64,000 nt of DNA from Acanthacorydalis orientalis (Eukaryota; Arthropoda; Insecta; Megaloptera; Corydalidae), in assembly GCA_034766995.1 (NCBI GenBank), contig CM068316.1, forward strand, positions 23,000,590 to 23,064,589, given 5' to 3'. Below the pieces are notes generated by a model. It saw only the letters and a program-made list of their open reading frames with translations. It did no database searches and was not told the DNA's origin. Made by a program: the position numbers and the translations under genes. Below, piece by piece: positions 35,819-49,025 of the stretch; the stretch's first letter is position 1; each line of letters opens with the position of its first letter.

Positions 35819-36728
35819 GAGGTCAGACAATTAAGTAATGCGACAAAATTCAAAAATCAAGTATATTTAAAAATTAAGGTACATCGCTGCGATCCCCTTC
35901 AAAGTAGTCCCCTCCCGCATCTATACACTTATTCCAGCGAGTTTTCCAGTTTTCGTAACAATTCTGGAACACTTCTTGTGGGACCTCTCCGAGTACCCTC
36001 GTCACAGATTCTTGGATATCTTCAACGGAGTCAAAATGTCGACCTTTGACGAATTTTTTCATATGGGGGAATAGGAAAAAGTCGCAGGGTGACATGTCCG
36101 CTGAATAGGGCGGTTGTGGTAACGTTGCGATGTCATTAGACTCCAAAAACTGAGAGACACTGAACGCACTGTGACAGGGAGCATTGTCGTGATGCAGAAC
36201 CCAAGTCTTCGCGATCTCTGGACGCACTCTGAGCACCCTTTTTCGTAATTTTTCGAGCACATTGCGGTAGAATACTTGATTTACGGTTTGTCCAGGTCGT
36301 ACGAACTCTTTGTGAACCACCCCTTTGCTGCCGAAGAAGCAAATCAACATGGTTTTCACTTTGGACTTGCTCATTCTCGCCTTCTTTGGCCTTGGTGCTC
36401 CAGGGGACAGCCACTGTTGGCTTTGTCGTTTAGTTTCGGGGTCATATTGAAAGAACCAACTTTCATCACCAGTAATAACTCGATCGAGAAGAGTAGGATC
36501 ACTTTCAACCTGCTCGAGACAATCTTCTCTGTTCCATTTTCGTGACATGCACTACTCGCGCGTTGTTACAAAACACTAAACAGCTGGCGAAGAAATGATC
36601 GTACGAGGGTGGTCAAGGTCTCAATCGAGAGAGTAGGGATCTGCTATTACGGTGGCGGAGATACAGGTTCGCAGTGTTACCACAGGCCGAGAAAAAAATC
36701 GGTCGCATTACTTAATTGTCTGACCTTG
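35818..36728 (-). mobile_element. Mariner element copy B, internally deleted
   Basis: This 911-bp element has 27-bp inverted repeats (35818-35844 and 36702-36728) with one mismatch (CTTG instead of CTCG at the right end). TA lies at both flanks. It sits inside a TA array, with more TA units on its right side to 36747. Apart from the junction and a few substitutions it matches copies A and C. Confidence 0.95.
35874..36548 (-). CDS. Mariner transposase, catalytic domain only, intact 224-codon frame (copy B)
   Basis: The frame is uninterrupted from ATG at 36548 to TAA at 35874. It starts MSRKWNREDCLEQVESDP and ends GGDYFEGDRSDVP. The catalytic triad is intact: Asp28 (VITGDESW), Asp121 (HHDNAPCH) and Asp156 (SPCDFFLF), with 34 residues between the last two (mariner DD34D). 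Full-length relatives are about 340-350 residues, so the first 120-130 residues, with both helix-turn-helix motifs, are missing. At the DNA level the junction follows ATGGAACAGAGA (MEQR, the probable original start codons), which is then read in another frame from the upstream ATG. The product could fold as an RNase H-like core but has no obvious means to bind terminal repeats. Expression is unknown. Confidence 0.85.
   Translation of the reverse strand: MSRKWNREDCLEQVESDPTLLDRVITGDESWFFQYDPETKRQSQQWLSPGAPRPKKARMSKSKVKTMLICFFGSKGVVHKEFVRPGQTVNQVFYRNVLEKLRKRVLRVRPEIAKTWVLHHDNAPCHSAFSVSQFLESNDIATLPQPPYSADMSPCDFFLFPHMKKFVKGRHFDSVEDIQESVTRVLGEVPQEVFQNCYENWKTRWNKCIDAGGDYFEGDRSDVP

Positions 36729-36774
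36729 TATATATATATATATATACATATTAGTAGATGTACGGCATACTTAT

Positions 36775-36779
<5 letters not shown>

Positions 36780-36846
<67 letters not shown>
36780..36846. repeat. (TA)n microsatellite
   Basis: About 33 TA units, 33 bp right of the shorter TA run that flanks mariner B. Confidence 0.95.

Positions 36847-36847
<1 letters not shown>

Positions 36848-36848
<1 letters not shown>

Positions 36849-37801
36849 TGGTGTTAGGCATAACTGTGCTTTTATTCGATATATTCTATTTACTTTAATA
36901 AAAAAATATACTTCTCTAATTATCTTCCTCGGATAAAATTTGTGATATTACTATACTTTCATATACGATCATTTCCAGCTCTTAACCGACTTTTCTGTTA
37001 TCTAAATGATACAAACGTCATAACTCCAGAGCTGCAACCGGACATAGAATCTCAATTCAAAAATAAATTCAGTTTTGATCAGATAATTATTTCATTTGTA
37101 CATCTTCAAAATTTAGACAAGAAATGGATAGAACTTAAAATGACTATATAAAGATTTAAATGGTGATTACTTAAGTTTTTAAGCTTTTTATGTGCGATTG
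37201 TAGAGGTTAAATCGATTTAATCAATATTGAATTATTAAAATGCCTTGTATTCTTTTATTTTTGAACGATTTTTTTACGGACTGAATCCAGTTGAATGTCA
37301 GTATGTTTGATGTTGGACTCTTGTCTAGAGATTTTTCCTAAACAGTACTTTCACGTATGCAGTATCAGTTAATTCAACTCACTGGCGTGTTGTACTTTTT
37401 TCTCAGAAAGTTACACAAATCTAATCGTTTTTAATTACAGAGCTATTTCTGGAACTTTCACACTATTGCTTCTTATTACTCCAATTCAAAGATCTTCTTA
37501 TAAATTTTGATGCCAATCAAAATCAAATTTACTAATAATGGATTGAATAAAATTCCTTTAAGATAAACCTAACTAAATCGTCGCTTAAAAAGTTATGAAA
37601 CAGAAATTGCAACAATTTTAGTTTTATGGCCTGTAAATACAATGAATCAACAAATCTGAACAATTATAGTGCTATAAGTTGTCAAATTTATATTAGATTT
37701 TATAAAAGACATATTTTTTTATTTGTAATTTATTGTATTATTAATATCGTAATTCAATAAGCAATTTTTTTGCTATATACAAAATCGATATAAATGAATT
37801 A
36848..37801. other. A+T-rich stretch, nothing recognised
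   Basis: A 69-codon plus-strand frame at 36942-37151 has ordinary composition but no motif that I know. Confidence 0.4.

Positions 37802-38397
37802 TATTATATATATATATATATATGTGTATATATATGTAAGTGTTGTGTATATAATTACTGTACGCCAAAGAAATTAAATAATAAAGTAATAAAAATACTT
37901 TTTATGGCATAAGTAATAGAGAACATCGAACACATTCCATTAATAAACTAATATTCTAAACTTTCCATTCATGTTAAGTTCTGTTAATTTTTAATAATGT
38001 TATGAGATAACTTTTTAAATGTATAAACTATATTTGTACATATTTTTTATACTTAAACTCTTGGTAAAATACGAATAAATAATCGAAATAAGTTAAAATT
38101 TATGAGAATAAGTGCGGTAAATCTCAAAAATTAGAATGCATGTATGCTTTAGAAAAGCAAAAACACATATTTTTGTCATTAAATTCATGTTTCTGATATT
38201 AAGTAAAAATTAGGTTGAATAGATACTATAGGAATCGACTGGACATTATTTAACTTAGGAAACCGATTCAGTACTACTTAATTTAAATTTATAATATCTG
38301 AGTAGAATACTGTGTATCTAATGATATTAACAAATACTATGACCATCTCAAACTGTTTATTGTCAGTAAAATATGCTATATATAAAAAAAATTGACG

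Positions 38398-38428
<31 letters not shown>

Positions 38429-38430
38429 AC
37802..38430. other. A+T-rich stretch between two short (TA)n runs
   Basis: TA runs lie at 37802-37836 and 38403-38430. Nothing else was recognised. Confidence 0.5.

Positions 38431-38579
38431 ATAAATATTTTCAAATTAACTGAAAATATATTTTGGTTTGTACAAGACGCTTATTTTAGTTTATATTTTA
38501 TATTATTAAATGAAGAAGTTAGTTGATCTGTAATTTTATAGACTATTTTCAGATTCTTCTTCTCTCCTCTTTCCCTATT

Positions 38580-38595
38580 TCTATCTATCTATCTA

Positions 38596-38654
<59 letters not shown>
38580..38654. repeat. Compound microsatellite (CTAT)n-(TA)n-(TG)n
   Basis: Four or five CTAT units, about 18 TA units, then about 10 TG units: C-bearing units on the left and G-bearing units on the right of one array. 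Confidence 0.95.

Positions 38655-38671
38655 TCGTGCGTGTCTATATA

Positions 38672-38792
38672 GATATTCAATTTAGTCTCCCACAAGAAAA
38701 TATTAAAAAATGGCAAAAATTAAAAAATAACATCATTTTTTAATGTCTGTGATTTTCTTAATACTTTCATGTGGATGCCTAATTGAGTCCTC

Positions 38793-38795
<3 letters not shown>
38672..38795. mobile_element. Foldback MITE of the GGTGATTCAATTTAGG family, copy 2
   Basis: About 124 bp. The left arm has ATTCAATTTAGTCTCCCACA and then AGAAAATATTAA. The right arm, reverse-complemented, has GACTCAATTAGGCATCCACA and then TGAAAGTATTAAG. It matches the other family members in order and spacing but is more diverged. TA flanks both ends. Confidence 0.75.

Positions 38796-38880
<85 letters not shown>
38796..38880. repeat. 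(TA)n microsatellite
   Basis: About 41 TA units with one GTACA interruption, directly right of the MITE. Confidence 0.95.

Positions 38881-38881
<1 letters not shown>

Positions 38882-38884
<3 letters not shown>

Positions 38885-39905
38885 GCTACTTAATTTCTTG
38901 GTTTAATTTGATTAGTTCAAATTATAATGAAAGTATAGATATCCAACCTACATCAATAATGATTTATGTAGAAATTTGTATATACTCGTATGTTTTATAT
39001 TAACATAGTATTTTAATACAATATAGATACGATAAAAAAATAAACTCAAAAACAAAAAGTGCAACGAAAAGTACAATCACATTTATAATGATTTTTAATC
39101 ATTTTTCATGATGTGTACGCGATTTTATTAATTTAATCTGTATTTCTATGAAAATGTTCAATACAAGACTCATCAAATTTCAACTAATATTTAAAAAAAA
39201 ATAATATTCTAAAGAGCTCTTAAAATTTCGAACGGAGGAATATTATAATTTCATATTCATCACTCATCTAAACTATATCAAAATTCATCATTATCTCTTA
39301 TAACTCTAATTAAATTAATTTCTAAGGATACCGAAGTTATATTGGGTTACTACGATAGTATTAATATTTTTTAAAGTAAACAAATAATACTATAATGCTC
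39401 TATTTAAACAATGTGACAAAAAGTGCCAGAAGTTATTAAAATTTAATTAATAAATTTCAATTATGAACATATAAGATATTGTCACTAAGACAAAAACGAT
39501 TTCTTTTCGGTCTCGTTTCTATGATTTATATGTATTTCATTATTTTGCTGGCAGATTAATAACTTATTACAAATTTATTGTCTATAATTTGTCCTATGGC
39601 ATTCAAATCGAAATAATTACGTATATGTGAAATAAAAAGAAATACAGTTAACTATGAATATTAAGAATGATTTTAGCTGCTGTATCACTAAATTGGAAAT
39701 GTGGCAAAAATATTCTGAAAAATCATAATTTTACATCTTTAAAAATAACTTTTATAATATTTAAATTGAATTCTTACAATAATGTCAATACATATTAATC
39801 GTAATATTATTTATATATAACACAAGTAATATAAAAAATATAGCTATATTTGTAAAAATATATTTTTTTGCTTAAAAAGATATTGAAAGGAACACTGAAT
39901 AATAA

Positions 39906-39908
<3 letters not shown>
38882..39908. other. A+T-rich stretch, nothing recognised
   Basis: No feature seen. Confidence 0.5.

Positions 39909-39946
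<38 letters not shown>
39909..39946. repeat. (TA)n microsatellite with TGCGTG end
   Basis: About 18 TA units, then short G-bearing units. Confidence 0.9.

Positions 39947-39947
<1 letters not shown>

Positions 39948-40148
39948 TGTGTTTGTTCATGTATGTATGTATATGCCATGGTAAATTTTATTTACTTTAA
40001 GATTCTGTTACTTTCTTCAAATTCCATGAGTATAATAAAAAATGAAATTAATTGATAATAACAATATATTGAAATGTATTTTAAATGATAAAAAGACATT
40101 GTTGAAAAGTATTTGTGTATTTAGATACAATCTAATAATTCCATTCAA

Positions 40149-40335
40149 ATGATTAACTGTGGTCAAACTTCTAAATGCTACGTCAATGCTTTCGCGGGTT
40201 TACAAATTTACTGCAAATCCGGGCCTCTATGCCGTGAAAGGAGGGGACCTTGGACCACTCACCAACCTGAACGTGCATACTTGTACATTTATGTATACGT
40301 ACATGCGCACACACACAGCACACATGTATGAGCGT
40149..40335. other. GC-richer patch, unassigned
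   Basis: Frames are open on both strands, for example the plus-strand reading [20 protein letters not shown], but none matches a family I know. It runs into CA-rich and then TA-rich repeats, so the long frame at 40159-40617 is mostly repeat translation. Confidence 0.2.

Positions 40336-40371
40336 ATATATATATATATATATATTATATATGTTGGATGT

Positions 40372-40432
<61 letters not shown>
40336..40432. repeat. Interrupted (TA)n array
   Basis: Two TA blocks of about 12 and 29 units separated by TGTTGGATGTAGG. Confidence 0.95.

Positions 40433-40436
<4 letters not shown>

Positions 40437-40850
40437 CGTATCTAACGTACTTGTCATAATAAATACACATTCGTGTGTGTATGCATGTATTCACGTATAC
40501 CGTGCATACATACAGGACCGAGCCAAGTATTACATACCGGATTTTTATGTACCATTACGCACATACACACATTTGCAAATTAAGGCACCTGCATACCATG
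40601 AAAACTCTCAATTATAAGAAATAATTACATGGTTCACATCGGATATAATTAGCAATTAATTGTTAGATTATTATAAAATTAGTCAATTTGCTTAACGTTG
40701 CAACAATTTAAATAAATATTATTTATTTAATTATGAATGTATTTGTATCTTCATTCTTATGTTAAATTTTATGTGGTCTATTTGTAAATTTTGAATTCAA
40801 TTCAATTATTTATTTTTTTTTATAAAAAAAAACAAATAAAAAGAAAAAAC

Positions 40851-40917
<67 letters not shown>

Positions 40918-40920
40918 TAC
40851..40920. repeat. (TA)n-(CA)n-(TA)n array
   Basis: About six CA units lie between two TA blocks. This is one of the few arrays where CA follows TA on the plus strand. Confidence 0.95.

Positions 40921-41434
40921 ATGCGTACATATAAATATAAATTTTTTGTCAATTTCATCGAAACTGAATGCTTGTTTCCAAACATTTGCAGTACGTTTTG
41001 TAACGTTTTCGTTACATCTTTTTAGTAGTTGTATTGAAAAAAATAACATATGTTTTATACATATGTTATCTCTTTTTGAATGATATGTCTTGACTACTAA
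41101 TTAATAATTTCTATTGTTTATTGTGTTTCATATCTTTTTGTGATATATCAAGTTCATTTTTAATTTATGAGTTAATATAGATAAAATATATAGATTGAAT
41201 AATTATCTCTTCGTCAAAAATTATTTACTATTTAAAGTGATTTAAGCAATCATTAACATTCCATTTCTATTCTTCTTAAAACTTTCACAATAATTGATTT
41301 GTCTATTATAACAAATTAATCTGAAATTATTTCTGAAGAATTTTTGATTACTGTTCCTTTTATTTTCCTCTTATTGATGAAAACACTCTCATTGAATTTA
41401 TCAATAATGTTTAATCGATATAGTTCACTTGTAT
40921..41434. other. A+T-rich stretch, nothing recognised
   Basis: No feature seen. Confidence 0.5.

Positions 41435-41435
41435 A

Positions 41436-41615
41436 AGTGATTCAATTCAGTCTTCCACATGAAAGTATTAAAAAAAAATCATTTTATTGAGTATTTTAAT
41501 TCTATTGTACTTTAGTATTGAATTGAACTAAAGTATTAAATAAAAAAACAATGATTTTTTAAATTTTTGTGATTTTTTAACACTTTAATGTGGAATTATA
41601 AATTGAATCACACGA
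41436..41615. mobile_element. Foldback MITE of the GGTGATTCAATTTAGG family, copy 3
   Basis: About 180 bp. The left end reads AGTGATTCAATTCAGTCTTC and then CACATGAAAGTATT. The reverse complement of the right end reads CGTGTGATTCAATTTATAAT and then TCCACATTAAAGTG. It is longer than copies 1 and 2. The inner right arm, reverse-complemented, carries TACTTTAGTTCAATTCAATA, matching the sub-terminal sequence of transposon E (about 62801-62820). Confidence 0.8.

Positions 41616-41619
41616 TACT

Positions 41620-42018
41620 TATTTTTACTTAGAGATAATAAAAGAGATTTCTCTTTTTCTAGTATTACCTATTTAATTTTTTTATTTTCTTTTTGTCATT
41701 TTTTGTATCTTTTCATATATTTGCTGTCATAGAGACTATTAAAGTTGTTCAATTTGAAAATATGACAAAGATTCTATTATTTAAAAATATGAATTTTTGA
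41801 CAATGACTTTTTCACTTATCTGCAAAACACAAAAATGTTTTCTGATTCAAAATGTTAAATAATTATATTAAAATTTTTGTTCAGAAATTTATTTCTGTTT
41901 TGAAAGTGAGCAAGAATTTCATTTGTGAAATTAAATTTATCAATTAATAAATTAATAATTCAATATTTTGTGAAAAATATGGAATAGTTAAATCATTTCT
42001 TTGCAGTTATTGATACAG

Positions 42019-42023
<5 letters not shown>
41620..42023. other. A+T-rich stretch, nothing recognised
   Basis: No feature seen. Confidence 0.5.

Positions 42024-42060
<37 letters not shown>

Positions 42061-42063
42061 TTA

Positions 42064-42136
<73 letters not shown>
42024..42136. repeat. Long (TA)n array
   Basis: About 50 TA units with a short ACATATTTATATT interruption. Confidence 0.95.

Positions 42137-42138
<2 letters not shown>

Positions 42139-42374
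42139 AATTTCCTATTTAATTTTTATTATATTTTGATGTTTAATACTTTTAATTACTATTTATTACG
42201 TATATCAATTACGTTTATGTTATAAAATTCGTTTAAACATAAATTGTAAAATATATAGAAATTTTTATAATAAATAATTATACATTGAAGCAATATATTG
42301 TGTTGATTTTTAATGTTTATTCTCTAGAAGAAATTAAAATACTATACTAAAATAATTATTTTTAAAAGAATATG

Positions 42375-42375
42375 C

Positions 42376-42418
<43 letters not shown>
42375..42418. repeat. (TA)n microsatellite
   Basis: About 21 TA units. Confidence 0.95.

Positions 42419-42423
<5 letters not shown>

Positions 42424-43482
42424 AATTTTGTTTCATTTATTTAAACTATCCAATTTAACATATTAATTTCTTGATACTTATCTATTTATTCCCAGAGAGT
42501 TGTAGATGTAACTATTAATATTCACATGTTGTTTTTGTAAACATGTTTCATGTGTTTAATTTTACTCACACAACAGTACATGTTTTTTAATTTAAACGCT
42601 AGTGGATATCGATTCAAAAATATTTAGAGTACATTTTTCTAAAATCAATATTTATAGTTTTTCGATGGTTAAATTGACTCACTAGTTATATTGACTGCAT
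42701 TCAAACTCCATCCATTCGCTTGTTATTTACCAGTGGGTAAATTACATGGGTCATGTTAACCTAGATGTATGATGTTATGGATGTTGACGAATTTGATCCT
42801 AGTTCAATTTTATGATTGTGAGCTCATTTCTAAATTTCGCACTATTTTAATGTTTATTATTTTTTTCATTTTAAAATCTATATTTCTTAGTGAACTTAAT
42901 TAATAGAAATGTATTTTTATTATCAATCACGAATAGGCGAATAAAAAAGTAAAATTATTTTTTATTCTAGGAAGTTAATTTTAATAAAAAATATGACAGT
43001 CATAAAAAATAACAATGGAAGTTCAAATATTATAATTTTCATTTAATATTTATTTTTTTTATTTTATTTTCAATTTCATTCAATAAACATCACTTATGAA
43101 TATTTTATGATGTGATCACTAAAAACAAACAATTACAAAAAGTCTTACATATTACTGATTAATATTTTAAGTATATGTTCAATTTGTTGAATATTTTTAT
43201 TAATTTGAATTATTTGCATAAATTTATTAAAAAAATTAAGTGTATGTTTATATATAAAACTAATCAGAAAATAATTATATTTTAAATGCCAGTTAAAATT
43301 TAATTTTCAATACATTTTTAAATTTTTTTCTAATAAATATTTGTCTTTTTTTATATGTGTAGTCTCTATTTACATTTATTTTCAGATCATACAAAAAATG
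43401 TATATTTTTTAACCTTTTAAATGATTATAATCAAATTTCCATTAAGTTAATGAATAATATATTACACATTTAAATTCTATCT

Positions 43483-43487
<5 letters not shown>
42419..43487. other. A+T-rich stretch, nothing recognised
   Basis: The part near 42660-42810 is slightly richer in G+C, without a frame or repeat ends. Confidence 0.45.

Positions 43488-43523
<36 letters not shown>
43488..43523. repeat. (TA)n microsatellite
   Basis: About 18 TA units. Confidence 0.95.

Positions 43524-43526
<3 letters not shown>

Positions 43527-44607
43527 TTATGTAAGGAAATGGAAAATTATAATGATCATTGATAAGTGGAATATTTTATTGAGGACTAGTATATCTAAAT
43601 TCAAATTTATAAACGAGTATGATAATAATGAAATGGTTGTTGTGAGCTCTTAAACGTTTGGTGCTTGCTAAAAACAGATAGGAAACATCTTTTTAATTTA
43701 TTTTTTTATTTCTATAAATAACTGTAACAATAAATAATATCATCATAAATTTTTTAAAATACTTTTCTGTCTTAAAAATCAAGTCATTAATATAATGATT
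43801 TATGATTATAATGTAAAAAAAAACGTGTATTATGCCTTACATTAAACGCATCATATTATGCGGATCTCACCGATTAGGGTAATCAGCATTGAAGTATATT
43901 CGACAAAGCTCTAAAATTTCATTTGTGAATGTTTAATTATTTTTGATAAACATTAGATATTGTCATAATTATGTCGTATTTCAAACTTTCTTATCAAGAA
44001 GGAAAATTTTGTGTTTTGTTTTTATAATATTCATCTTTAAAAATGTTATTTCGCTTAAGTATGAGGATTCGAAATGATTGATCTTTTCGTATGTGTTTTA
44101 TAACTCATACTGATATTACTTTTTATAATAAAATTACATCAGTTATCCAAATTATAAAATACTTTCATTAGTTTCTTTCTCTTTTGTTATACAAACTTCT
44201 AATTCGTATACGAATAATTTATATAATACCTGAATATTTGATTTTCAAATAAGATTTAAAAAGTATGTCATTACTCTGAGCGAAAAATAAGCTGAAAAAA
44301 TTACATATCAATTAAAATACAATTAAATTTAATATTATTTTAGGAGATTATACATAATTATTGTTGGTTCATTCATAAGATACAATTTCTAGAAGTCAAT
44401 GTATATATACGTTAATGAGAATCTTCTTTAATTAACTTAATTACATATAAAGTATTTCGTTACTATTTGCTTGTTTAGAGAAGGATGTATTTGGAATTTT
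44501 TTAGATTTTAATAATATAATGTTTTTATTATTACACATCTCATTAATGAAATATTCATTTAAAAATTAAGAAAACCATAATATATTTTTTTCATTCATAC
44601 ATTTGTA
43524..44607. other. A+T-rich stretch, nothing recognised
   Basis: No feature seen. Confidence 0.5.

Positions 44608-44626
44608 CACACACACACTTAAACAA

Positions 44627-44669
<43 letters not shown>

Positions 44670-44670
44670 A
44608..44670. repeat. Compound microsatellite (CA)n-(TA)n
   Basis: CA units with one TTAAACAAA interruption, followed by about 11 TA units. Confidence 0.95.

Positions 44671-45058
44671 CTGTTTTCATTTATAAATAAATGAGCTTCT
44701 TTTCTAATCATTTAAATTTTGAGATGTAATTATATTTATTTCGCATACAAAAATGTAAAACTAAAATCTGTCTTTGAAAAGATAAAGGTATCTACACTTC
44801 GAATTGAACATTTTATTCATTAACATTTAACATCATATACACATTGATATGTACTCTCTCTCATTCTCTTTATTGTATAAGTACATATATATATTTATAT
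44901 AGATCCATAAATAGATAAATAGATATACATCTTAAAGTACATTATAAAATTAAAGGCCAATTAACTTTTTCGCATTAAAAAAGAAATATAAACTAAAATT
45001 GCTTTTTGTATAAAAGAAAAGAAATAGTTAATTTAAAGATATAGTAAATATGTATATG

Positions 45059-45061
<3 letters not shown>

Positions 45062-45107
<46 letters not shown>

Positions 45108-45108
45108 C
45062..45108. repeat. (TA)n microsatellite
   Basis: About 22 TA units with one GTA interruption. Confidence 0.95.

Positions 45109-45644
45109 AACATTTTAATTTATATACAGTATATTTTACTTAAAATAAATACATAGTATGAGATAGAGTATTTAATATAGCATTTACTCTAAAAGCTAAA
45201 TATAATATATTCTATATCATTGTGAATATTTTATTTTTTTTTAAAAAAAAATTAACATTTTATTTGAAGAAGTAATTCATCCATTTTCTAAAATTAAATA
45301 ATAATTTTCAGTCGATTTGTACTTTTTTAAGAAAATTATACCAAATATTTTATAATAGATCGAGAATTTCAACGAATAAACATGAAGTCTTCGATAAAAA
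45401 TATGCTTTTATTTTTCTCAGCGCACTTAGATTCTAGTTTTTGACACATGTAGTTTCTTAAATGATTGTTGCAGAAGTATTTTATATATTTAAAAATGTTA
45501 TAAAATTACTATAAATTATTAAAGGTAATAAATTGAAATTTAGCATATAAATATGTTAATAAAGTGTTTCAGCTCTTACTTTTAAGTGTCATTCATTAAG
45601 ATACATAAAAAATCAGATTTTTGTGTACTTTAGCGCTTTGAAAA

Positions 45645-45735
45645 TGATGGTATCGCTATCGAAATCCACATAAGTGACAATCAAAATTGATCTATAATGA
45701 CTGATAGAAACTTTTTACCAAAAAAAATATGGTTT
45645..45735. repeat. Low-copy dispersed repeat, copy 1
   Basis: This 90-bp text (AATGATGGTATCGCTATCGA and then AATCCACATAAGTGACAATC) is matched imperfectly at 56828-56918. A weaker match (AATATGCATAAGAAACAATC) lies near 21783. Identity by eye is about 70 per cent. Nature unknown. Confidence 0.4.

Positions 45736-46019
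45736 GTGGGACAAAAAAATATTCATCTATGAAACCATATTTATATTTAATTCATAGATTTCTGCACTAA
45801 AGCCATCGTCTGTAGTTTGTATTATTGAGTATCATGTAACTAACAGAAAATTTGACTCAAGGAATAAACGTGGTAATAACAAAATGCAAGTCTAGCAGCG
45901 TAATAAACTTTAGCTGAAGAAGACAATTAAAGACGTATTTTTTATGTTATATTTTTGCTTATAGTATAATTAATAGTAAATAGGAAGTATATAATGACGG
46001 CATACTTTGTTGTGCTGCG

Positions 46020-46095
<76 letters not shown>
46020..46095. repeat. Compound microsatellite (CA)n-(TA)n
   Basis: About 14 CA units pass into about 22 TA units. Confidence 0.95.

Positions 46096-46098
<3 letters not shown>

Positions 46099-46888
46099 TA
46101 ATTCACATAAAAATATATATGTCATAGAAATCATAAAAGAAAATTAATATTGTGTAAGTTAATAGAAATTATAGAAAATTAAGCAAATGTACTTAATTAT
46201 CTTTTCTACTTTCGTTCCTGAATTAATATTAATATTATTTAAGAAGTTTCATTTCAACTATTTTATAGAAATGTTTAGATAATATTTTAATATTTTCATA
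46301 AAAACTAATATGAATATTTGTAGAGTGTATTGGATTAATAAGAGATAATGAATAGTTCTCAACCAATTATGAAAATCATTAATATAGAAATGTTAATTTT
46401 TTTTAATAAGGATATTTTTCGATAAAAACATTTTGATAGGTGTATTAAAACTTTATCAAATTATTGAAATATTTATTAAGGACAAAATTTTACTCAACTT
46501 TAATTAAATCAATGTAAAGTTTAATATCTGAATATTTTAATAATTAATATGATAAATAATGAAGATAATTGAATATATCATAGTATCATCACAACATTTT
46601 CTTCATAATGTACACATAATAATAGCATTTGAACTATTTTTCCTGTTTTGAAAACTTTTCGGGAACTAATTTTTCATGTAAATGTTCTAATATAGCTGTT
46701 ACTAGTAATAAATAAAATAGTAGTATTTCTATAATTATTGTTATATTGCCAATTATTGAGTTTTAATTTCAGGTTTCTATTATATACCACTTAATTATCT
46801 TTCTATTCATCAAAATTTTATAACTGCAGGACGATTTTCAATTTTATATTCAAATTCCTTGTATATTATATAAAACATTATACAATAT
46096..46888. other. A+T-rich stretch, nothing recognised
   Basis: No feature seen. 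Confidence 0.5.

Positions 46889-47010
46889 ACAAGGAGGCTC
46901 TGCCCCCTACTAGCTACGCTCGCCAAACCCCAAGTGGATCCATTACCGCTCACTTCGCTCGCACCCCCGACTCGCTTTGTTCGTATCGCATATATTCGCT
47001 CAATATCGTA
46889..47010. repeat. GC-rich hairpin island, copy 2
   Basis: A sharply G+C-rich block between A+T-rich DNA and a TA array. It starts GGAGGCTCTGCCCCCTACTA, continues GCTACGCTCGCC, and then has CGCTCACTTCGCTCGC and GACTCGCTTTGTTCG. The opening hairpin and repeated CGCT-TCGC text relate it to 376-450. No coding frame. Confidence 0.5.

Positions 47011-47012
47011 AG

Positions 47013-47016
<4 letters not shown>

Positions 47017-47071
<55 letters not shown>

Positions 47072-47104
47072 TATATATGTATATGTGTGTGTGTGTATGT
47101 ATGT
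47017..47104. repeat. Compound microsatellite (TA)n-(TG)n
   Basis: About 32 TA units with small interruptions, then TG and TGTA units. Confidence 0.95.

Positions 47105-47346
47105 GCTATAATAGGATCTCCATATAATCATTCACTGTTGAATACTAATTCTCCTTTCGCAAGTCTATTGCAACGTTATTGTTTTATAAATTCGCATATT
47201 TCATTGTAGTTGTTACATTATGATACCAATATCATAATTTTGTGTGTAACTTCAGGTGTCAATAATAATTGTTAATAATAATTTAATACAAAATCTCTGT
47301 ACGTTTTTCTAAATTTTGTTGTACATTGTTTGAAATTTTACGGAAC

Positions 47347-47350
<4 letters not shown>

Positions 47351-47400
<50 letters not shown>

Positions 47401-47434
47401 ATATATAGAGAGAGAGAGAGAGCAGAGAGAGAGA
47351..47434. repeat. Compound microsatellite (TA)n-(TG)n-(TA)n-(GA)n
   Basis: TA, then about six TG, a few TA, then about 13 GA units with one CA interruption. 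Confidence 0.95.

Positions 47435-47708
47435 TATTTATCGTGTTTAAACAATTTCTGTAAAGTAATATTATATAATTTTAATAATGAAACACAAGTA
47501 GCTACTTCAATAAGTAATTTTTCCGCCCAATTCATTAGTGCATATATTTTTTTTACATAATTTTAAATTTTTATCACTATTCATGTTGTTCATTCTTTAT
47601 GCTATTTTTCATTTTCAAATAGTTATTTTTATAAATTCCTTAAAACTCACTTCAGTTCAATATTTTATTATTTCAATTATATAAATATATTATGATCTTC
47701 TTGATAAG

Positions 47709-47753
<45 letters not shown>

Positions 47754-47754
47754 A

Positions 47755-47792
<38 letters not shown>
47709..47792. repeat. Interrupted (TA)n array
   Basis: Two TA blocks separated by TCTACT. Confidence 0.95.

Positions 47793-47796
<4 letters not shown>

Positions 47797-47980
47797 GTGT
47801 GTATAAAAAAAACATTGTTCACATAATTTTTGTTAAAAGAACAAACTTTCCCAAGCTTAGATAAAATAATATTTTTAAGAAAAATACAAATGGTAACAAA
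47901 TAATTAACGAATTTTTTTTCATTTCAATTGCTAATAAATATGTAATAATGTTAAAAATGTACGCACCTAAAACAAATGAT

Positions 47981-47981
<1 letters not shown>

Positions 47982-48028
<47 letters not shown>
47982..48028. repeat. (TA)n microsatellite
   Basis: About 22 TA units. Confidence 0.95.

Positions 48029-48029
<1 letters not shown>

Positions 48030-48833
48030 ATAGATATTGTTAATATTACTTATTAATGATAATTATAGTCAATAATAAATTTACAAAAATAAATTCAAGG
48101 ATAACAACTTTTATTTTAGTTAAATACATGCGGGTTTTCATACTCGGGCTACGTAAAACACATAGAATAAAGATCTTCAAAATTTACTGTATTACTGAAT
48201 ATAGATCAATAACTTGATTAAAGATGGTTACGATGTATTCTTTAATGGAACTCAAATGCAATATTAATACTAAATAAATAATAAACTATAATAAAATGTC
48301 TGAGTTAAGACTTGAGTAGGAATTAATTTGAAAATTTTGGAAAAAAGAACTTTATTATTCAGACTTTGCAACTTGCTATTAGTGTATCAAATTTGGATAG
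48401 CTTATTTATTCGTAAGTAGTTATTTTGTCATTTGATTCAATGATATCAGTTTCAAAGGTCTGGAATACTCATTATAATTTTGAATTTAGAAAACACATAA
48501 ATTTAAAATTCATTAAAAGTTATAGGTTCATAAACAAATTAAACCACATACATATACACACACTTGCTCTCACAAACATAATTCTCTCTCTCTCTCTCTA
48601 TATATATCCTTTATCAATAAATTAGTTCTCTAATTTACTGATTATTCTTTTTTATTGCAAATCAAACACATTTATATAGCTTTTTCAAAATATCATATAA
48701 CGAGTAAAATTTACCTTTATAATAAACTTCAATTGTTTTTTTTTCTATTTAACAAATACGAAAAATATAAAATAATTGTTTTTAAAAGTATTTTTATATA
48801 ATATTAATTATAAAAAATACTTTATAGGTAATA
48029..48833. other. A+T-rich stretch, nothing recognised
   Basis: A short (TC)n-(TA)n tract lies at 48583-48606. No gene seen. Confidence 0.5.
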
Positions 48834-49025
48834 TATTAGGTCGGTAGGAAAATGATTGCGGTTTTTGCTTTCTGAATTCTATCCTTTTTTTGTTTTTCAA
48901 TGAAAATGTCACCTTATCGTGTTCATGTTAATATCACTTCAAAGTGAATTTTCCAGTCTGTATTTTGGTAACATCAACTTCGGTTTTATTATTAACTTTG
49001 CTTGAAAGTGGACTGTTGAATTGAA